In this document: positions 1-7,488 of the stretch, piece by piece
Layout of the letters: the number at the start of each line of letters is the position of its first letter
Numbering within the stretch: the stretch's first letter is position 1
DNA from: Prolixibacteraceae bacterium
GTDB lineage: Bacteria; Bacteroidota; Bacteroidia; Bacteroidales; Prolixibacteraceae
Length of the DNA stretch: 11,124 nucleotides
NCBI GenBank assembly: GCA_016931875.1
Contig: JAFGDX010000139.1
Location: forward strand, 1-11,124
Direction of reading: 5' to 3'
Notes under the pieces: generated by a model
Database searches by the model: none
Told to the model about the DNA's origin: nothing
What the model saw: the letters and a program-made list of their open reading frames with translations, nothing else
Made by a program: the position numbers and the translations under genes

Positions 1-1
1 T

Positions 2-307
2 ATTGAAACCTTTGGTGAAAAATGGCTCATGAACGAAGGGTGCCTGAGCCTTCCTGAAATAAGGGAAGACGTTTCCCGGCCGGATGGCGTGCGAATAAGA
101 TATTTCGACGAGCATTTTAATGAACATGAAGAAGAATTTACAGGATATGCAGGAAGAATTATTCAGCATGAATTTGATCATCTGGAAGGCATTTTATTTA
201 TTGATTATTTATCGCCACTGAAAAAAAGGCTGCTAAAAGGTAAGCTGAACAACATTGCTCACGGAAAAGTGCAGCCCCATTACAGAATAAAAGTTCCGGT
301 AAAATAA
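2..307 (+). CDS. def: Peptide deformylase, 3' part (5' end outside window)
   Basis: Removes the N-terminal formyl group from nascent proteins in the cytoplasm. The reading frame is open to the left edge, so only about 101 C-terminal residues are visible and the true start lies upstream. Two of the three family signature motifs are present: EGCLSLP, whose Cys (codon 41-43) is a metal ligand, and HEFDHLEG, whose two His (codons 167-169 and 179-181) are metal ligands and whose Glu (170-172) is the catalytic base. The first motif (GxGxAAxQ) would be off-window. The tail after the HExxH helix is basic (KKRLLKGK), as is common in this family. The stop is TAA. The next gene begins 55 bp downstream on the same strand with no terminator between them, so co-transcription is plausible. 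The family assignment is secure. Confidence 0.96.
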   Translation: METFGEKWLMNEGCLSLPEIREDVSRPDGVRIRYFDEHFNEHEEEFTGYAGRIIQHEFDHLEGILFIDYLSPLKKRLLKGKLNNIAHGKVQPHYRIKVPVK

Positions 308-362
308 TCATAACCTTTCTTCCTGATTTCCGTTTGAATTACAAATCCTTCAGGCTGAAATT

Positions 363-2393
363 TTGGAAAAAACAGTACAACAAATTCCTTTTCTTCGGTT
401 AACCATTGCCCTGGCATTGGGTATTATCGTTGCTTCGCAAATTCAAATTCCGGATTGGCTGGCAGGGTCAATTGTATTTATCATTACTCTTTTCCTGATT
501 TTTCTAAATAAAAATTACAACTATTCACGGGTCGTTTTGTTTGGTGCGGGGGTGCAGCTTCTATTTTTCTTTTTGGGTGTTTTTGCAACCCACTGGCACA
601 ACAAAAAACCAACATTTTATAACAACGGTGAATTTCTTGCTACAGTAATGGAGGTGCCACAGAAAAAGGAAAATTCATATAAATCGGTTTTGAAAATTAA
701 TGCATTTTCGGATTCGCAGCAACAACAGTTTTCAGAAACCAATGAAAAAATTCTGGTATATTTTCAACCCGACAGTACAGTTGAACAATTAACAGCCGGC
801 GACAGGATTATTTTCACCCAAACTCCTCAGGAAATTAAGAACAATGGCAATCCGTTTGAATTTGATTACAAAAAATACCTTGAACGAAGAGAAATTTACC
901 GACAGGTCTATCTTCCGTCTGCCAACTGGACCAAAACGGGCTTAAAAACATCGTTTTCTATATCTGTTCTTGCCGAAAAAATAAGGTTTAAACTCCTGGA
1001 AATATATAGGAGCCATAACCTGGGCGAAACCCAACTTGAAATTTTATCGGCATTAACACTGGGCTACAAACGCGAACTCGATCCGGAAATAAAACGTGTG
1101 TTTTCATCTGCCGGTGCAATGCATGTTCTTGCCGTTTCGGGCCTGCACGTGGGCATAATCTACGGATTTCTATTTTTTATTCTCGGCTTTCTGAGGCGCA
1201 AAAAGGCCGGGCAGTTAATTTTTGCTTTAACCTCCTTGTTTTGCTTGTGGGCATATGCATTTTTAACAGGTTTATCACCATCGGTAATGCGCGCAGCCAC
1301 TATGTTTTCTTTTATAATTGTGGGGAACAGCATAAAACGCAACACCAACATTTACAACTCGCTGGCTGCATCGGCATTTTTGCTTTTGCTGGTAAACCCC
1401 AACAACCTGTTCGAAGCCGGGTTTCAGCTTTCGTATTCGGCCGTTTTTGGCATTGTTTATCTTCAACCCAAAATAGGTCAGCTTTTAACAGTAAAAAATC
1501 GTTTCCTAAACTACTTCTGGGTGTTGTTAACCGTTTCAGTAGCTGCACAAATTGCCACATTTCCCATTTCCATTTTTTATTTCAACCAGTTTCCCACCTA
1601 CTTTTTTTTATCGAACCTGTTTGTAATTCCCGCTGCAGTAGTACTTATTCCTCTTGGAATTATGCTCCTGCTGTTTTCTGCAATCCCGGTTATTTCAACC
1701 ATTTTGGCGACAATAGTAAATGGGATTCTGTCATTGGTTTATCATTTGCTTCAGGGAATCGAAAGTCTCCCTTATTCAGTTCGGCAAATTTCAGTAACTC
1801 CGGCTGAGCTGGTTTTTATCATTGCCGTCCTGGTGTCAGTCTTTTCGCTTCTGAAAACCCCGCAACCAAAGTATTTAAAACTGGCTTTGCTTTCCGTTTT
1901 GCTGTTGGTCTGCACATCACTGACACAAAAAATCAGTTCAAGAAACACTCACAAATTTATTGTTTACAACAGTTCCAATAATCTTATTATTCAACTTATT
2001 TCGGGTAAATCAAACTATGTTATCTCGGAGCGGAAAATTAATGAAACAGATTACGAAAAAAACCACATAAAAAATACCACGGTAAAACTTGGCTTGCATC
2101 CGCCACACTTTCTGAACGCCAAAGAATCGTTCCAAAACAAGGATTTGTGGATGAAAAACGGGGTTATATTTTTCAAGGGAAAACTGATTCTTGCCAGTGA
2201 AATCTCAAATCCTCCACCAGGAAACATCCAGCCTGATTTTGTACTAAACCCAAAACATTTAACCAGAGACAAAATTGTCTTCCCGGATTCGGCCATAATT
2301 ATTACGAACAAAAGATTTCTTTCTGAAAACAACCTTCCTGCAGACAAAATTTTCAATGTCGCAAATCAAGGTGCATATCAAAAAATTTGGTAA
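363..2393 (+). CDS. comEC: ComEC/Rec2-family DNA uptake channel protein
   Basis: Predicted inner-membrane channel that carries single-stranded DNA into the cytoplasm during natural transformation. At 676 residues it is shorter than B. subtilis ComEC. The N-terminus has hydrophobic segments (about residues 8-80), then a DUF4131/OB-like soluble region (about 85-195) with a GNPFEFDYKKYL stretch typical of the family. The Competence domain (about 215-500) holds the hallmark HVLAVSGLHVG (residues 254-264), PSVMRAATM (306-314) and many membrane helices. The last ~150 residues (about 525-676) look like a beta-rich remnant of the usual metallo-beta-lactamase domain but have no HxHxDH metal motif. The start is TTG: the frame opens after a TGA at 324-326, the first in-frame ATG is only near residue 95, and starting there would delete the N-terminal helices. 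Whether this organism is transformable cannot be told from this gene alone. Confidence 0.92.
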   Translation: MEKTVQQIPFLRLTIALALGIIVASQIQIPDWLAGSIVFIITLFLIFLNKNYNYSRVVLFGAGVQLLFFFLGVFATHWHNKKPTFYNNGEFLATVMEVPQKKENSYKSVLKINAFSDSQQQQFSETNEKILVYFQPDSTVEQLTAGDRIIFTQTPQEIKNNGNPFEFDYKKYLERREIYRQVYLPSANWTKTGLKTSFSISVLAEKIRFKLLEIYRSHNLGETQLEILSALTLGYKRELDPEIKRVFSSAGAMHVLAVSGLHVGIIYGFLFFILGFLRRKKAGQLIFALTSLFCLWAYAFLTGLSPSVMRAATMFSFIIVGNSIKRNTNIYNSLAASAFLLLLVNPNNLFEAGFQLSYSAVFGIVYLQPKIGQLLTVKNRFLNYFWVLLTVSVAAQIATFPISIFYFNQFPTYFFLSNLFVIPAAVVLIPLGIMLLLFSAIPVISTILATIVNGILSLVYHLLQGIESLPYSVRQISVTPAELVFIIAVLVSVFSLLKTPQPKYLKLALLSVLLLVCTSLTQKISSRNTHKFIVYNSSNNLIIQLISGKSNYVISERKINETDYEKNHIKNTTVKLGLHPPHFLNAKESFQNKDLWMKNGVIFFKGKLILASEISNPPPGNIQPDFVLNPKHLTRDKIVFPDSAIIITNKRFLSENNLPADKIFNVANQGAYQKIW

Positions 2394-2576
2394 CTTTTCG
2401 CATTAAATGAATATTTATTTCGTGCAGATTCATCCATTATTTTCTGGAAATATGAAACTTAATGGTTTATTTTGCCGCGGAATTTAAAGAGACAGAATAG
2501 CAGATTGACAATTGGAAGCAGAAAACACAAAATAATTTGATTTGTAAACTGCTGCGATTGATAAAAAATTGAATTC
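2394..2576 (+). other. comEC-trkA intergenic spacer (183 bp)
   Basis: This A/T-rich spacer holds no open frame of note and no clear hairpin-plus-T-run terminator for comEC. The stretch TTTATTTTGC at 2466-2475 is one base short of the Bacteroidota -7 consensus TAnnTTTG and could be the trkA promoter, with a leader of roughly 95 nt. A second near match, TAATTTG, lies closer to the gene. Neither has a well-spaced TTTG upstream element, so the call is tentative. Confidence 0.3.
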
Positions 2577-3911
2577 ATGAAAGTTGTAATTGCAGGTGCA
2601 GGAGAGGTTGGAACCCATTTGGCAAGAATGCTGAGTAACGAGCATCACGACATTGTTTTGCTGGATGATTCACCCGAAAAGTTATCTAAAATAAGCAACG
2701 ATGTGGATCTTATGACCGTAACCGGGTCAGCACACTCGTTTCAGGATTTAAAACAAACCGGCCTGGCCAAAGCCGATTTATTTATTGCCGTAACCCCCTT
2801 TGAAGAAAGAAATGTGCTGGCCTGCTCAATGGCTTCATATCTTGGCGTTGGAAGAACCATTGCCCGCATTAACAATTCTGAATATTTGCAGGAACGCTAC
2901 CGCACCAAATTAAACAACCTTGGAATTCATGAACTAATTTACCCGGAAAGCCTGGCAGCCAAAGAAATTGTTGCCTCGGTAAAACAAACCGGCACCCGCC
3001 AGCTGATTGAATTCTCAAACGGAAAACTCATTCTTTTAGGAATTAAAGTAAGAGAAGGGGCCCTGATTCTGAATAAAACCTTTGAAGAACTGGCTCTGGA
3101 AAATGAACATATTCTGGTAGTTGCCATAAACCGTGGGAATGAAACTATTATTCCCAAAGGAACCGATTTTATAAAAGACGGTGATATTGTATTTTTTATT
3201 ACCACGCGGGCCGAACAGCAACATGTTTTTGACCTGACGGCAAAAAAAACATTCGAGGTAAAAAACATCATGTTTTTGGGCGGAAGCCGGATTGCACAAA
3301 AAGCTGTGGAAAAACTGGGCGACCAGTACCGGATAAAAATCATTGAAATTAATCGCGAAAAATGTGAAAAAATTGCCGACCGTTTTGAAAATGCACTGGT
3401 AATAAACGGTGACGGGCGAAACCTGAATCTTTTAAAAGAAGAAGGCATTGAAAAAATGGATGCATTTGTTGCTACCACCGGAAACTCGGAAACCAATATA
3501 TTAAACTGCCACCTTGCCAAATCGTTTGGAGTGCGCCGAACCGTTGCCGAGGTTGAAAACCTGGCTTTTATGGCGCTGGCCGAAAATATGGATATCGGCA
3601 CAATTGTAAATAAAAAACTCAACGCAGCCAGTTATATTTACCGCTTTACTTTAAATGCCGAAATCTCGAAGGTAAAATGCCTTACTGCCTCCGATGCCGA
3701 AGTTTTTGAATTTATTGCCAAACCCAACGCCAAAATTACCCAGCGGGCCATTAAATTTCTGGGATTTCCCGAAGAAGCAAAAATCGGAGGCATCATCAGG
3801 GGCGAAAATGCATTTGTTGCCCACGGCGACAGCGAAATAAAAGAAGGTGATAAAGTGGTGGTATTTACGCTTCCCTCCGGAATTAAAAAACTTGAAAAAT
3901 TTTTTAAGTAG
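2577..3911 (+). CDS. trkA: TrkA, NAD-binding regulatory subunit of Trk potassium uptake system
   Basis: Cytoplasmic peripheral subunit that binds nucleotides and gates the TrkH potassium channel. At 444 residues it has the full duplicated layout: RCK_N (about 1-125), RCK_C (about 135-220), RCK_N (about 228-350) and RCK_C (about 360-444). The first Rossmann fold has an intact glycine loop, GAGEVG (residues 7-12), with acidic residues at the end of strand 2 (LLDDSP), consistent with NAD(H) binding. The second fold has a degenerate loop, GGSRIA (235-240), where the last glycine is Ala. The ATG start puts the first beta strand directly at the N-terminus, as usual in TrkA. trkH follows after 24 bp, so the two are almost certainly one operon. 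No ribosome-binding site is obvious, as is normal for Bacteroidota. Confidence 0.96.
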   Translation: MKVVIAGAGEVGTHLARMLSNEHHDIVLLDDSPEKLSKISNDVDLMTVTGSAHSFQDLKQTGLAKADLFIAVTPFEERNVLACSMASYLGVGRTIARINNSEYLQERYRTKLNNLGIHELIYPESLAAKEIVASVKQTGTRQLIEFSNGKLILLGIKVREGALILNKTFEELALENEHILVVAINRGNETIIPKGTDFIKDGDIVFFITTRAEQQHVFDLTAKKTFEVKNIMFLGGSRIAQKAVEKLGDQYRIKIIEINREKCEKIADRFENALVINGDGRNLNLLKEEGIEKMDAFVATTGNSETNILNCHLAKSFGVRRTVAEVENLAFMALAENMDIGTIVNKKLNAASYIYRFTLNAEISKVKCLTASDAEVFEFIAKPNAKITQRAIKFLGFPEEAKIGGIIRGENAFVAHGDSEIKEGDKVVVFTLPSGIKKLEKFFK

Positions 3912-3935
3912 ATTTAAGGGAATTTTCGAAAACAA

Positions 3936-5381
3936 ATGAATATAAAACTAATATTTCGTGTTCTTGGTTTTTTGTCGCTGGTTGTAGGAATCGCCATGTT
4001 GCTGGCGTTGATTGTTTCGCTTATTTACGGAGAACATGACACCAAAGCATTTCTTTTTTCTTCAGGAGTTGCAGCTGCAACAGGAGGCATTATATTATTG
4101 CTTACCAAAAATGCTTCGCGCGATATTGGCAAACGCGAAGGTTTTATTATCGTTTCATTGTCGTGGATTATTTTCTCCTTTTTTGGAAGTTTACCCTATA
4201 TTTTAAGTGGTTCCATCCCCAATTTTACCGATGCATTTTTTGAAACGATCTCCGGTTTTACCACCACAGGTTCATCCATCTTATCCGATATTGAAGCACT
4301 TCCGCATGGAATTTTGTTTTGGCGAAGTTTAACCCAGTGGCTTGGCGGAATGGGGATTATTGTTTTGTCGCTGGCCATTCTGCCGGTTTTCGGAATTGGA
4401 GGAATGCAGCTGTTTATGGCCGAAGTGCCCGGTCCCACACCCGATAAAATCAGTCCGCGCATACGCCAAACTGCCAAAACACTCTGGATTATTTACCTTG
4501 GTTTTACCATAACCGAAACCCTTCTGCTTTGGGTAGGCGGCATGTCGTTTTACGACGCCATTTGTCATTCATTCACCACCATGGCAACCGGCGGATTTTC
4601 AACAAAACAGGCCAGCATCGGGCATTGGGATTCGCCTTTTATTCAGTATGTAATTGTTCTTTTTATGTTTTTTGCCGGAACCAATTTTACCTTATCATAC
4701 ATTGCCATAAAAGGAAAATTCGGGAGAGTATTAAAAGACGAAGAATTCAAATACTACTTCCTTTTTGTTGCAGGATTTACCATACTTATTTCTATCGGGC
4801 TGATTTTCACTACTTCGCTTGGCATTGAGCAGGCTTTCAGAGATGCACTTTTCCAGGTTGTTTCAATCATTACAACTACCGGTTTTGCCACAGCCGATTA
4901 TTTGCTTTGGCAACCCATCCTCACCATTCTTATTTTTGTGTTGTTCTTTTTTGGCGGTTCGGCAGGTTCAACCGGCGGTGGTATAAAAATTATGCGTATT
5001 GTAATTTTGTTTAAAAACAGCTATTATGAATTGCGCCGAATGATTCATCCCAATGCTGTGATACCGGTAAAATTCAACAAACATTCCGTTGATGCCAAAA
5101 TCATCACCAATGTTTTGGCCTTTTTTATGCTTTATTTTGTCATTTTTGGGTTTAGCACCGTAATTTTTACTTTTATTGAACCCGACCTTCCGTCGGCAAT
5201 GGGTGCTGTTGCCACCAGCCTTGGAAATATTGGCCCCGGATTGGGGAATGTTGGACCGGCTGAAAATTTTGCACATGTTGCACCGGCTGGTAAATGGTTT
5301 CTTTCGTTTTTGATGTTGCTTGGCAGGCTTGAATTGTTTACTGTTCTGGTTTTGTTTTCACCAACGTTCTGGAAAGAGTAG
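3936..5381 (+). CDS. trkH: TrkH-type potassium channel/transporter subunit
   Basis: Integral membrane potassium-translocating subunit partnering TrkA. At 481 residues it matches E. coli TrkH/TrkG in length and consists of four membrane-pore-membrane repeats. All four pore-loop glycines of the selectivity filter are visible: TTTGSS (Gly112), MATGGFS (Gly219), TTTGFA (Gly316) and SLGNIGPG (Gly430). The conserved GGSAGSTGGGIKIMR segment, which belongs to the intramembrane gating loop of the third repeat, is present. The N-terminal hydrophobic helices follow directly from the ATG. Nothing is degenerate, so a functional potassium uptake system is expected together with the upstream trkA. The gene ends only 15 bp from the stop of the convergent YrdC-family gene, and no strong bidirectional terminator hairpin is apparent between them. 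Confidence 0.96.
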   Translation: MNIKLIFRVLGFLSLVVGIAMLLALIVSLIYGEHDTKAFLFSSGVAAATGGIILLLTKNASRDIGKREGFIIVSLSWIIFSFFGSLPYILSGSIPNFTDAFFETISGFTTTGSSILSDIEALPHGILFWRSLTQWLGGMGIIVLSLAILPVFGIGGMQLFMAEVPGPTPDKISPRIRQTAKTLWIIYLGFTITETLLLWVGGMSFYDAICHSFTTMATGGFSTKQASIGHWDSPFIQYVIVLFMFFAGTNFTLSYIAIKGKFGRVLKDEEFKYYFLFVAGFTILISIGLIFTTSLGIEQAFRDALFQVVSIITTTGFATADYLLWQPILTILIFVLFFFGGSAGSTGGGIKIMRIVILFKNSYYELRRMIHPNAVIPVKFNKHSVDAKIITNVLAFFMLYFVIFGFSTVIFTFIEPDLPSAMGAVATSLGNIGPGLGNVGPAENFAHVAPAGKWFLSFLMLLGRLELFTVLVLFSPTFWKE

Positions 5382-5396
5382 CATTTTTGTTTTCGT

Positions 5397-6011
5397 TCAG
5401 AATTCCAAAACACCTTTTCCCTCGCGAAGAATTACAAGTTCGTCCTGCGAACAGTCAACAATGGTTGAAGGCACCAACTCGCCGTAACCACCGTCAATTA
5501 CAGCATCAGCAATATCTTTGTATTTTTCATAAATCAATTCCGGATCTGTAGTATATTCCAGAATTTCATCCTCGTCGTAAATCGAAGTCGATAAAATCGG
5601 GTTGCCAAGCTCATTTACAATTTCACGGATAATGTTGTTGTCGGGCACCCTGATTCCCACGGTTTTTTTCTTTCCTTTAAAATATTTCGGAACATGGTTG
5701 TTGGCTTCCAGGATAAAAGTAAACGGCCCCGGAAGATTTTTTTTCATCAACTTAAAAACACTGTTTGAGATTGGTTTTGTAAAATCAGACAAATGACTCA
5801 GGTCGCTGCAAATAAACGAAAAATTGGCTTTTTCAATTTTTACACCTTTAATCCGGGCTACCTTATCAACCGCACGGTTGTTGGTTATGTCGCACCCCAA
5901 TCCGTAAACCGTGTCGGTAGGATAAATAATGATCCCCCCATCGCGCAAAATATCAACAATTTTTCGCACATCGCGCGGATTCGGATTTTCGTTATATAAC
6001 TTTACAAACAT
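5397..6011 (-). CDS. YrdC/Sua5-superfamily protein, YciO-like
   Basis: The superfamily includes TsaC/Sua5, which makes threonylcarbamoyl-AMP from Thr, bicarbonate and ATP for the t6A37 modification of tRNA. At 204 residues this is a single YrdC domain without the C-terminal Sua5 extension. Visible family motifs are YPTDTVYGLG (30-39), PGPFTFIL (94-101), GIRVPD (119-124), STS (141-143) and PSTIVDCS (181-188). The FICSDLSHLS segment (66-75) and the overall pattern resemble E. coli YciO more than TsaC. In the catalytic loop the TsaC Lys-x-Arg pair reads K55-G-V57: the first Lys is kept and the Arg is Val; a Lys at 61 matches another conserved basic position. The exact role is therefore open: it may be the cell's threonylcarbamoyl-AMP synthase or a YciO-type paralogue. 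The ATG start lies 11 residues before the first helix. It is divergent from mnmD. Confidence 0.88.
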   Translation of the reverse strand: MFVKLYNENPNPRDVRKIVDILRDGGIIIYPTDTVYGLGCDITNNRAVDKVARIKGVKIEKANFSFICSDLSHLSDFTKPISNSVFKLMKKNLPGPFTFILEANNHVPKYFKGKKKTVGIRVPDNNIIREIVNELGNPILSTSIYDEDEILEYTTDPELIYEKYKDIADAVIDGGYGELVPSTIVDCSQDELVILREGKGVLEF

Positions 6012-6069
6012 GCTTTTATTTCAGCTAAATTATGTGATGTTTCAACAACAATTCACAAAACACTTTTTC

Positions 6070-6077
6070 TAAATTTG
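6070..6077 (+). promoter_or_regulatory. Candidate -7 box for mnmD
   Basis: TAAATTTG matches the Bacteroidota sigma-ABfr-type -7 consensus TAnnTTTG exactly and is followed by a GC-richer GCGGCG, as often seen near starts of transcription. The implied start near 6084 gives a leader of about 45 nt before the ATG at 6129. The upstream -33 element is not clear, so this rests on the -7 match and position only. Confidence 0.4.
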
Positions 6078-6107
6078 CGGCGTAAAATTAGTTTTTTTGA
6101 ATGAATT

Positions 6108-6115
6108 CAAAACTA
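6108..6115 (-). promoter_or_regulatory. Candidate -7 box for the YrdC-family gene
   Basis: Read on the minus strand this is TAGTTTTG, an exact match to the Bacteroidota -7 consensus TAnnTTTG. It would give a leader of about 90 nt. I see no well-spaced TTTG -33 element. A competing weaker box, TAATTTAG at 6032-6025, would give a very short leader. Confidence 0.25.
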
Positions 6116-6128
6116 CAATCCACTTTTT

Positions 6129-6803
6129 ATGCCAGTATACCACAAAATAATACCAACTGCTGACGGCTCGAAAACCATTTACCTGCCCGAAATGGATGAA
6201 CAGTACCATTCGGTAAACGGAGCGCTTACCGAATCGAAATATGTGTACATCAACAAAGGCTATCTGTTTTGTGAAAAAGAAAACACCGTTGTTTTTGAAG
6301 TGGGTTTTGGCACAGGGTTGAATTGTATTTTAACCGCCATTGAAGCAGAACAGTATAAAAGAAAAACATGGTACTACAGTATCGAGAACTTTCCACTCGA
6401 CGAGTCGCTTATCGAACAGCTTAATCATGCTTCGCTGTTTTCTGAACCGGAAAAAAGTATCTTTCACCGGATTCATTCCTGCCAATGGAATAAAATGAAT
6501 CAAATTTCGGAACACTTTTTTCTGCATAAAATTCACTCCCGGATACAGGATTTCGATATCAGCCCACTTAAAAAATTTGACCTTGTTTATTTTGATGCAT
6601 TTGGTCCCGACAAACAACCGGAAATGTGGACTCCGCAAATTTTCAGCTCGCTTTTTAAGCAGTGTTCAGCAGGTGCTGTATTTGTAACTTACAGCGCCAA
6701 AGGCGAGATACGAAGGCAGTTAACACAAACTGGTTTTGAAATGGAAAGACTCCCCGGACCTCCCGGAAAAAAACAAATGCTGCGCGGAATAAAAGGAAAT
6801 TAA
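6129..6803 (+). CDS. mnmD: MnmD-type tRNA (5-methylaminomethyl-2-thiouridine34) methyltransferase
   Basis: Stand-alone counterpart of the MnmC N-terminal (DUF752) domain. This family uses S-adenosylmethionine to methylate the aminomethyl group on the wobble uridine (position 34) of certain tRNAs. At 224 residues it has the expected features in order: YHSVNGALTESKYVYI (26-41), the AdoMet-binding loop EVGFGTGLN (57-65), FDAFGPDKQPEMW (155-167) with the active-site Asp region, VTYSAKGEIRRQL near residues 195-207, and a PGPPGKKQMLRG tail typical of the family. There is no fused FAD-dependent oxidoreductase (MnmC C-terminal) domain, so conversion of the carboxymethyl form, if it occurs, needs another enzyme. 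The ATG at 6129 gives the usual short basic N-terminal strand. It is followed 60 bp later by an FKBP gene. Confidence 0.92.
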   Translation: MPVYHKIIPTADGSKTIYLPEMDEQYHSVNGALTESKYVYINKGYLFCEKENTVVFEVGFGTGLNCILTAIEAEQYKRKTWYYSIENFPLDESLIEQLNHASLFSEPEKSIFHRIHSCQWNKMNQISEHFFLHKIHSRIQDFDISPLKKFDLVYFDAFGPDKQPEMWTPQIFSSLFKQCSAGAVFVTYSAKGEIRRQLTQTGFEMERLPGPPGKKQMLRGIKGN

Positions 6804-6828
6804 ATATTTAATTGCCAAAAAATTACCT

Positions 6829-6836
6829 TATCTTCG
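6829..6836 (+). promoter_or_regulatory. Candidate -7 box for the first FKBP gene
   Basis: TATCTTCG matches the Bacteroidota -7 consensus TAnnTTTG at all but one position and lies 27 bp before the ATG at 6864. A TTG at 6812-6814 upstream is closer than the usual spacing, so the element is tentative. The FKBP genes could instead be read through from mnmD. Confidence 0.25.
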
Positions 6837-6863
6837 CCACTCTTAAACAAAAAAGGAAGATTA

Positions 6864-7475
6864 ATGACGGAAAAAAAGATTACAGGAGAATTAGAACAAT
6901 TTAGTTATGCATTAGGAATGAGTGTTGCCGGAAACCTCATTAATTCAGGGATTACAACCCTTAATCCGGAACTATTTTTAGACGCTTTAAAAGATACTTT
7001 TTCGGGTGCCGAACCCCGGTTAACCGTTGAAGAAGCCAACCAGGTTTTGGAACAATTTATGACCCAAAAAAACCAGGGAGAAGGAAGCGAAAACCTTGAA
7101 AAAGGAAAACAGTTTCTGGCCGAAAATGCCAAAAATGAAAATGTAACAGAATTGCCAAGCGGGCTACAATATACCATTTTAAAAGAAGGCACCGGAGACA
7201 TACCAACAGAAAGCGACCAGGTAAAATGCCACTACCACGGAACCTTGATTGACGGAATGGTTTTCGACAGTTCAGTACAGAGAGGAGAACCCGCTGTTTT
7301 CCCGGTAAATGGTGTAATTAAAGGTTGGGTTGAAGCGTTGCAACTTATGCCAACCGGTTCAAAATGGCGGCTTTTTATTCCACCGGCACTGGGTTATGGA
7401 GAACGGGGAGCAGGTGGTGCCATTGGCCCAAATACGACTTTGATTTTTGATGTTGAATTATTGGAAATCGTTTAA
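6864..7475 (+). CDS. FKBP-type peptidyl-prolyl isomerase, cytosolic (Mip/FkpA-like)
   Basis: Catalyses cis-trans isomerisation of prolyl bonds during protein folding. The 203 residues split into an N-terminal helical dimerisation domain of FKBP_N type (about 8-88, beginning with the typical SYALGMSVAGNLI pattern) and a C-terminal FKBP domain (about 95-203). The FKBP12 active-site set is intact: Tyr124, Phe134, Asp135, Phe146, Val151-Ile152, Trp155, Tyr178 and Phe195. Unlike classical Mip and FkpA, which are exported, the N-terminus (MTEKKITGELEQF) is hydrophilic with no signal peptide, so a cytoplasmic location is inferred. A second FKBP of the same architecture begins 13 bp after the stop, so this is a tandem pair in one transcription unit. 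Confidence 0.94.
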   Translation: MTEKKITGELEQFSYALGMSVAGNLINSGITTLNPELFLDALKDTFSGAEPRLTVEEANQVLEQFMTQKNQGEGSENLEKGKQFLAENAKNENVTELPSGLQYTILKEGTGDIPTESDQVKCHYHGTLIDGMVFDSSVQRGEPAVFPVNGVIKGWVEALQLMPTGSKWRLFIPPALGYGERGAGGAIGPNTTLIFDVELLEIV

Positions 7476-7488
7476 TTTAATGATAATC

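Noticed and set aside
1241..1807. Open frame of 188 codons inside comEC, another forward frame
   Set aside because: Fully overlapped by the well-supported ComEC frame; composition rich in Cys, His and Phe, and no domain pattern.
2939..3622. Long open frame (227 codons) antisense to trkA
   Set aside because: It lies wholly inside trkA, has low-complexity Ser/Phe/Arg-rich composition typical of an antisense shadow, and shows no recognisable motif.
5382..5396. Bidirectional terminator between trkH and the YrdC-family gene
   Set aside because: Only 15 bp, with T-rich runs but no convincing stem; nothing to support it.
7447..7488. Upstream ATG starts for the second FKBP
   Set aside because: ATG 7447 would overlap the first FKBP and place 14 residues ahead of a good lipoprotein signal peptide that starts naturally at 7489.
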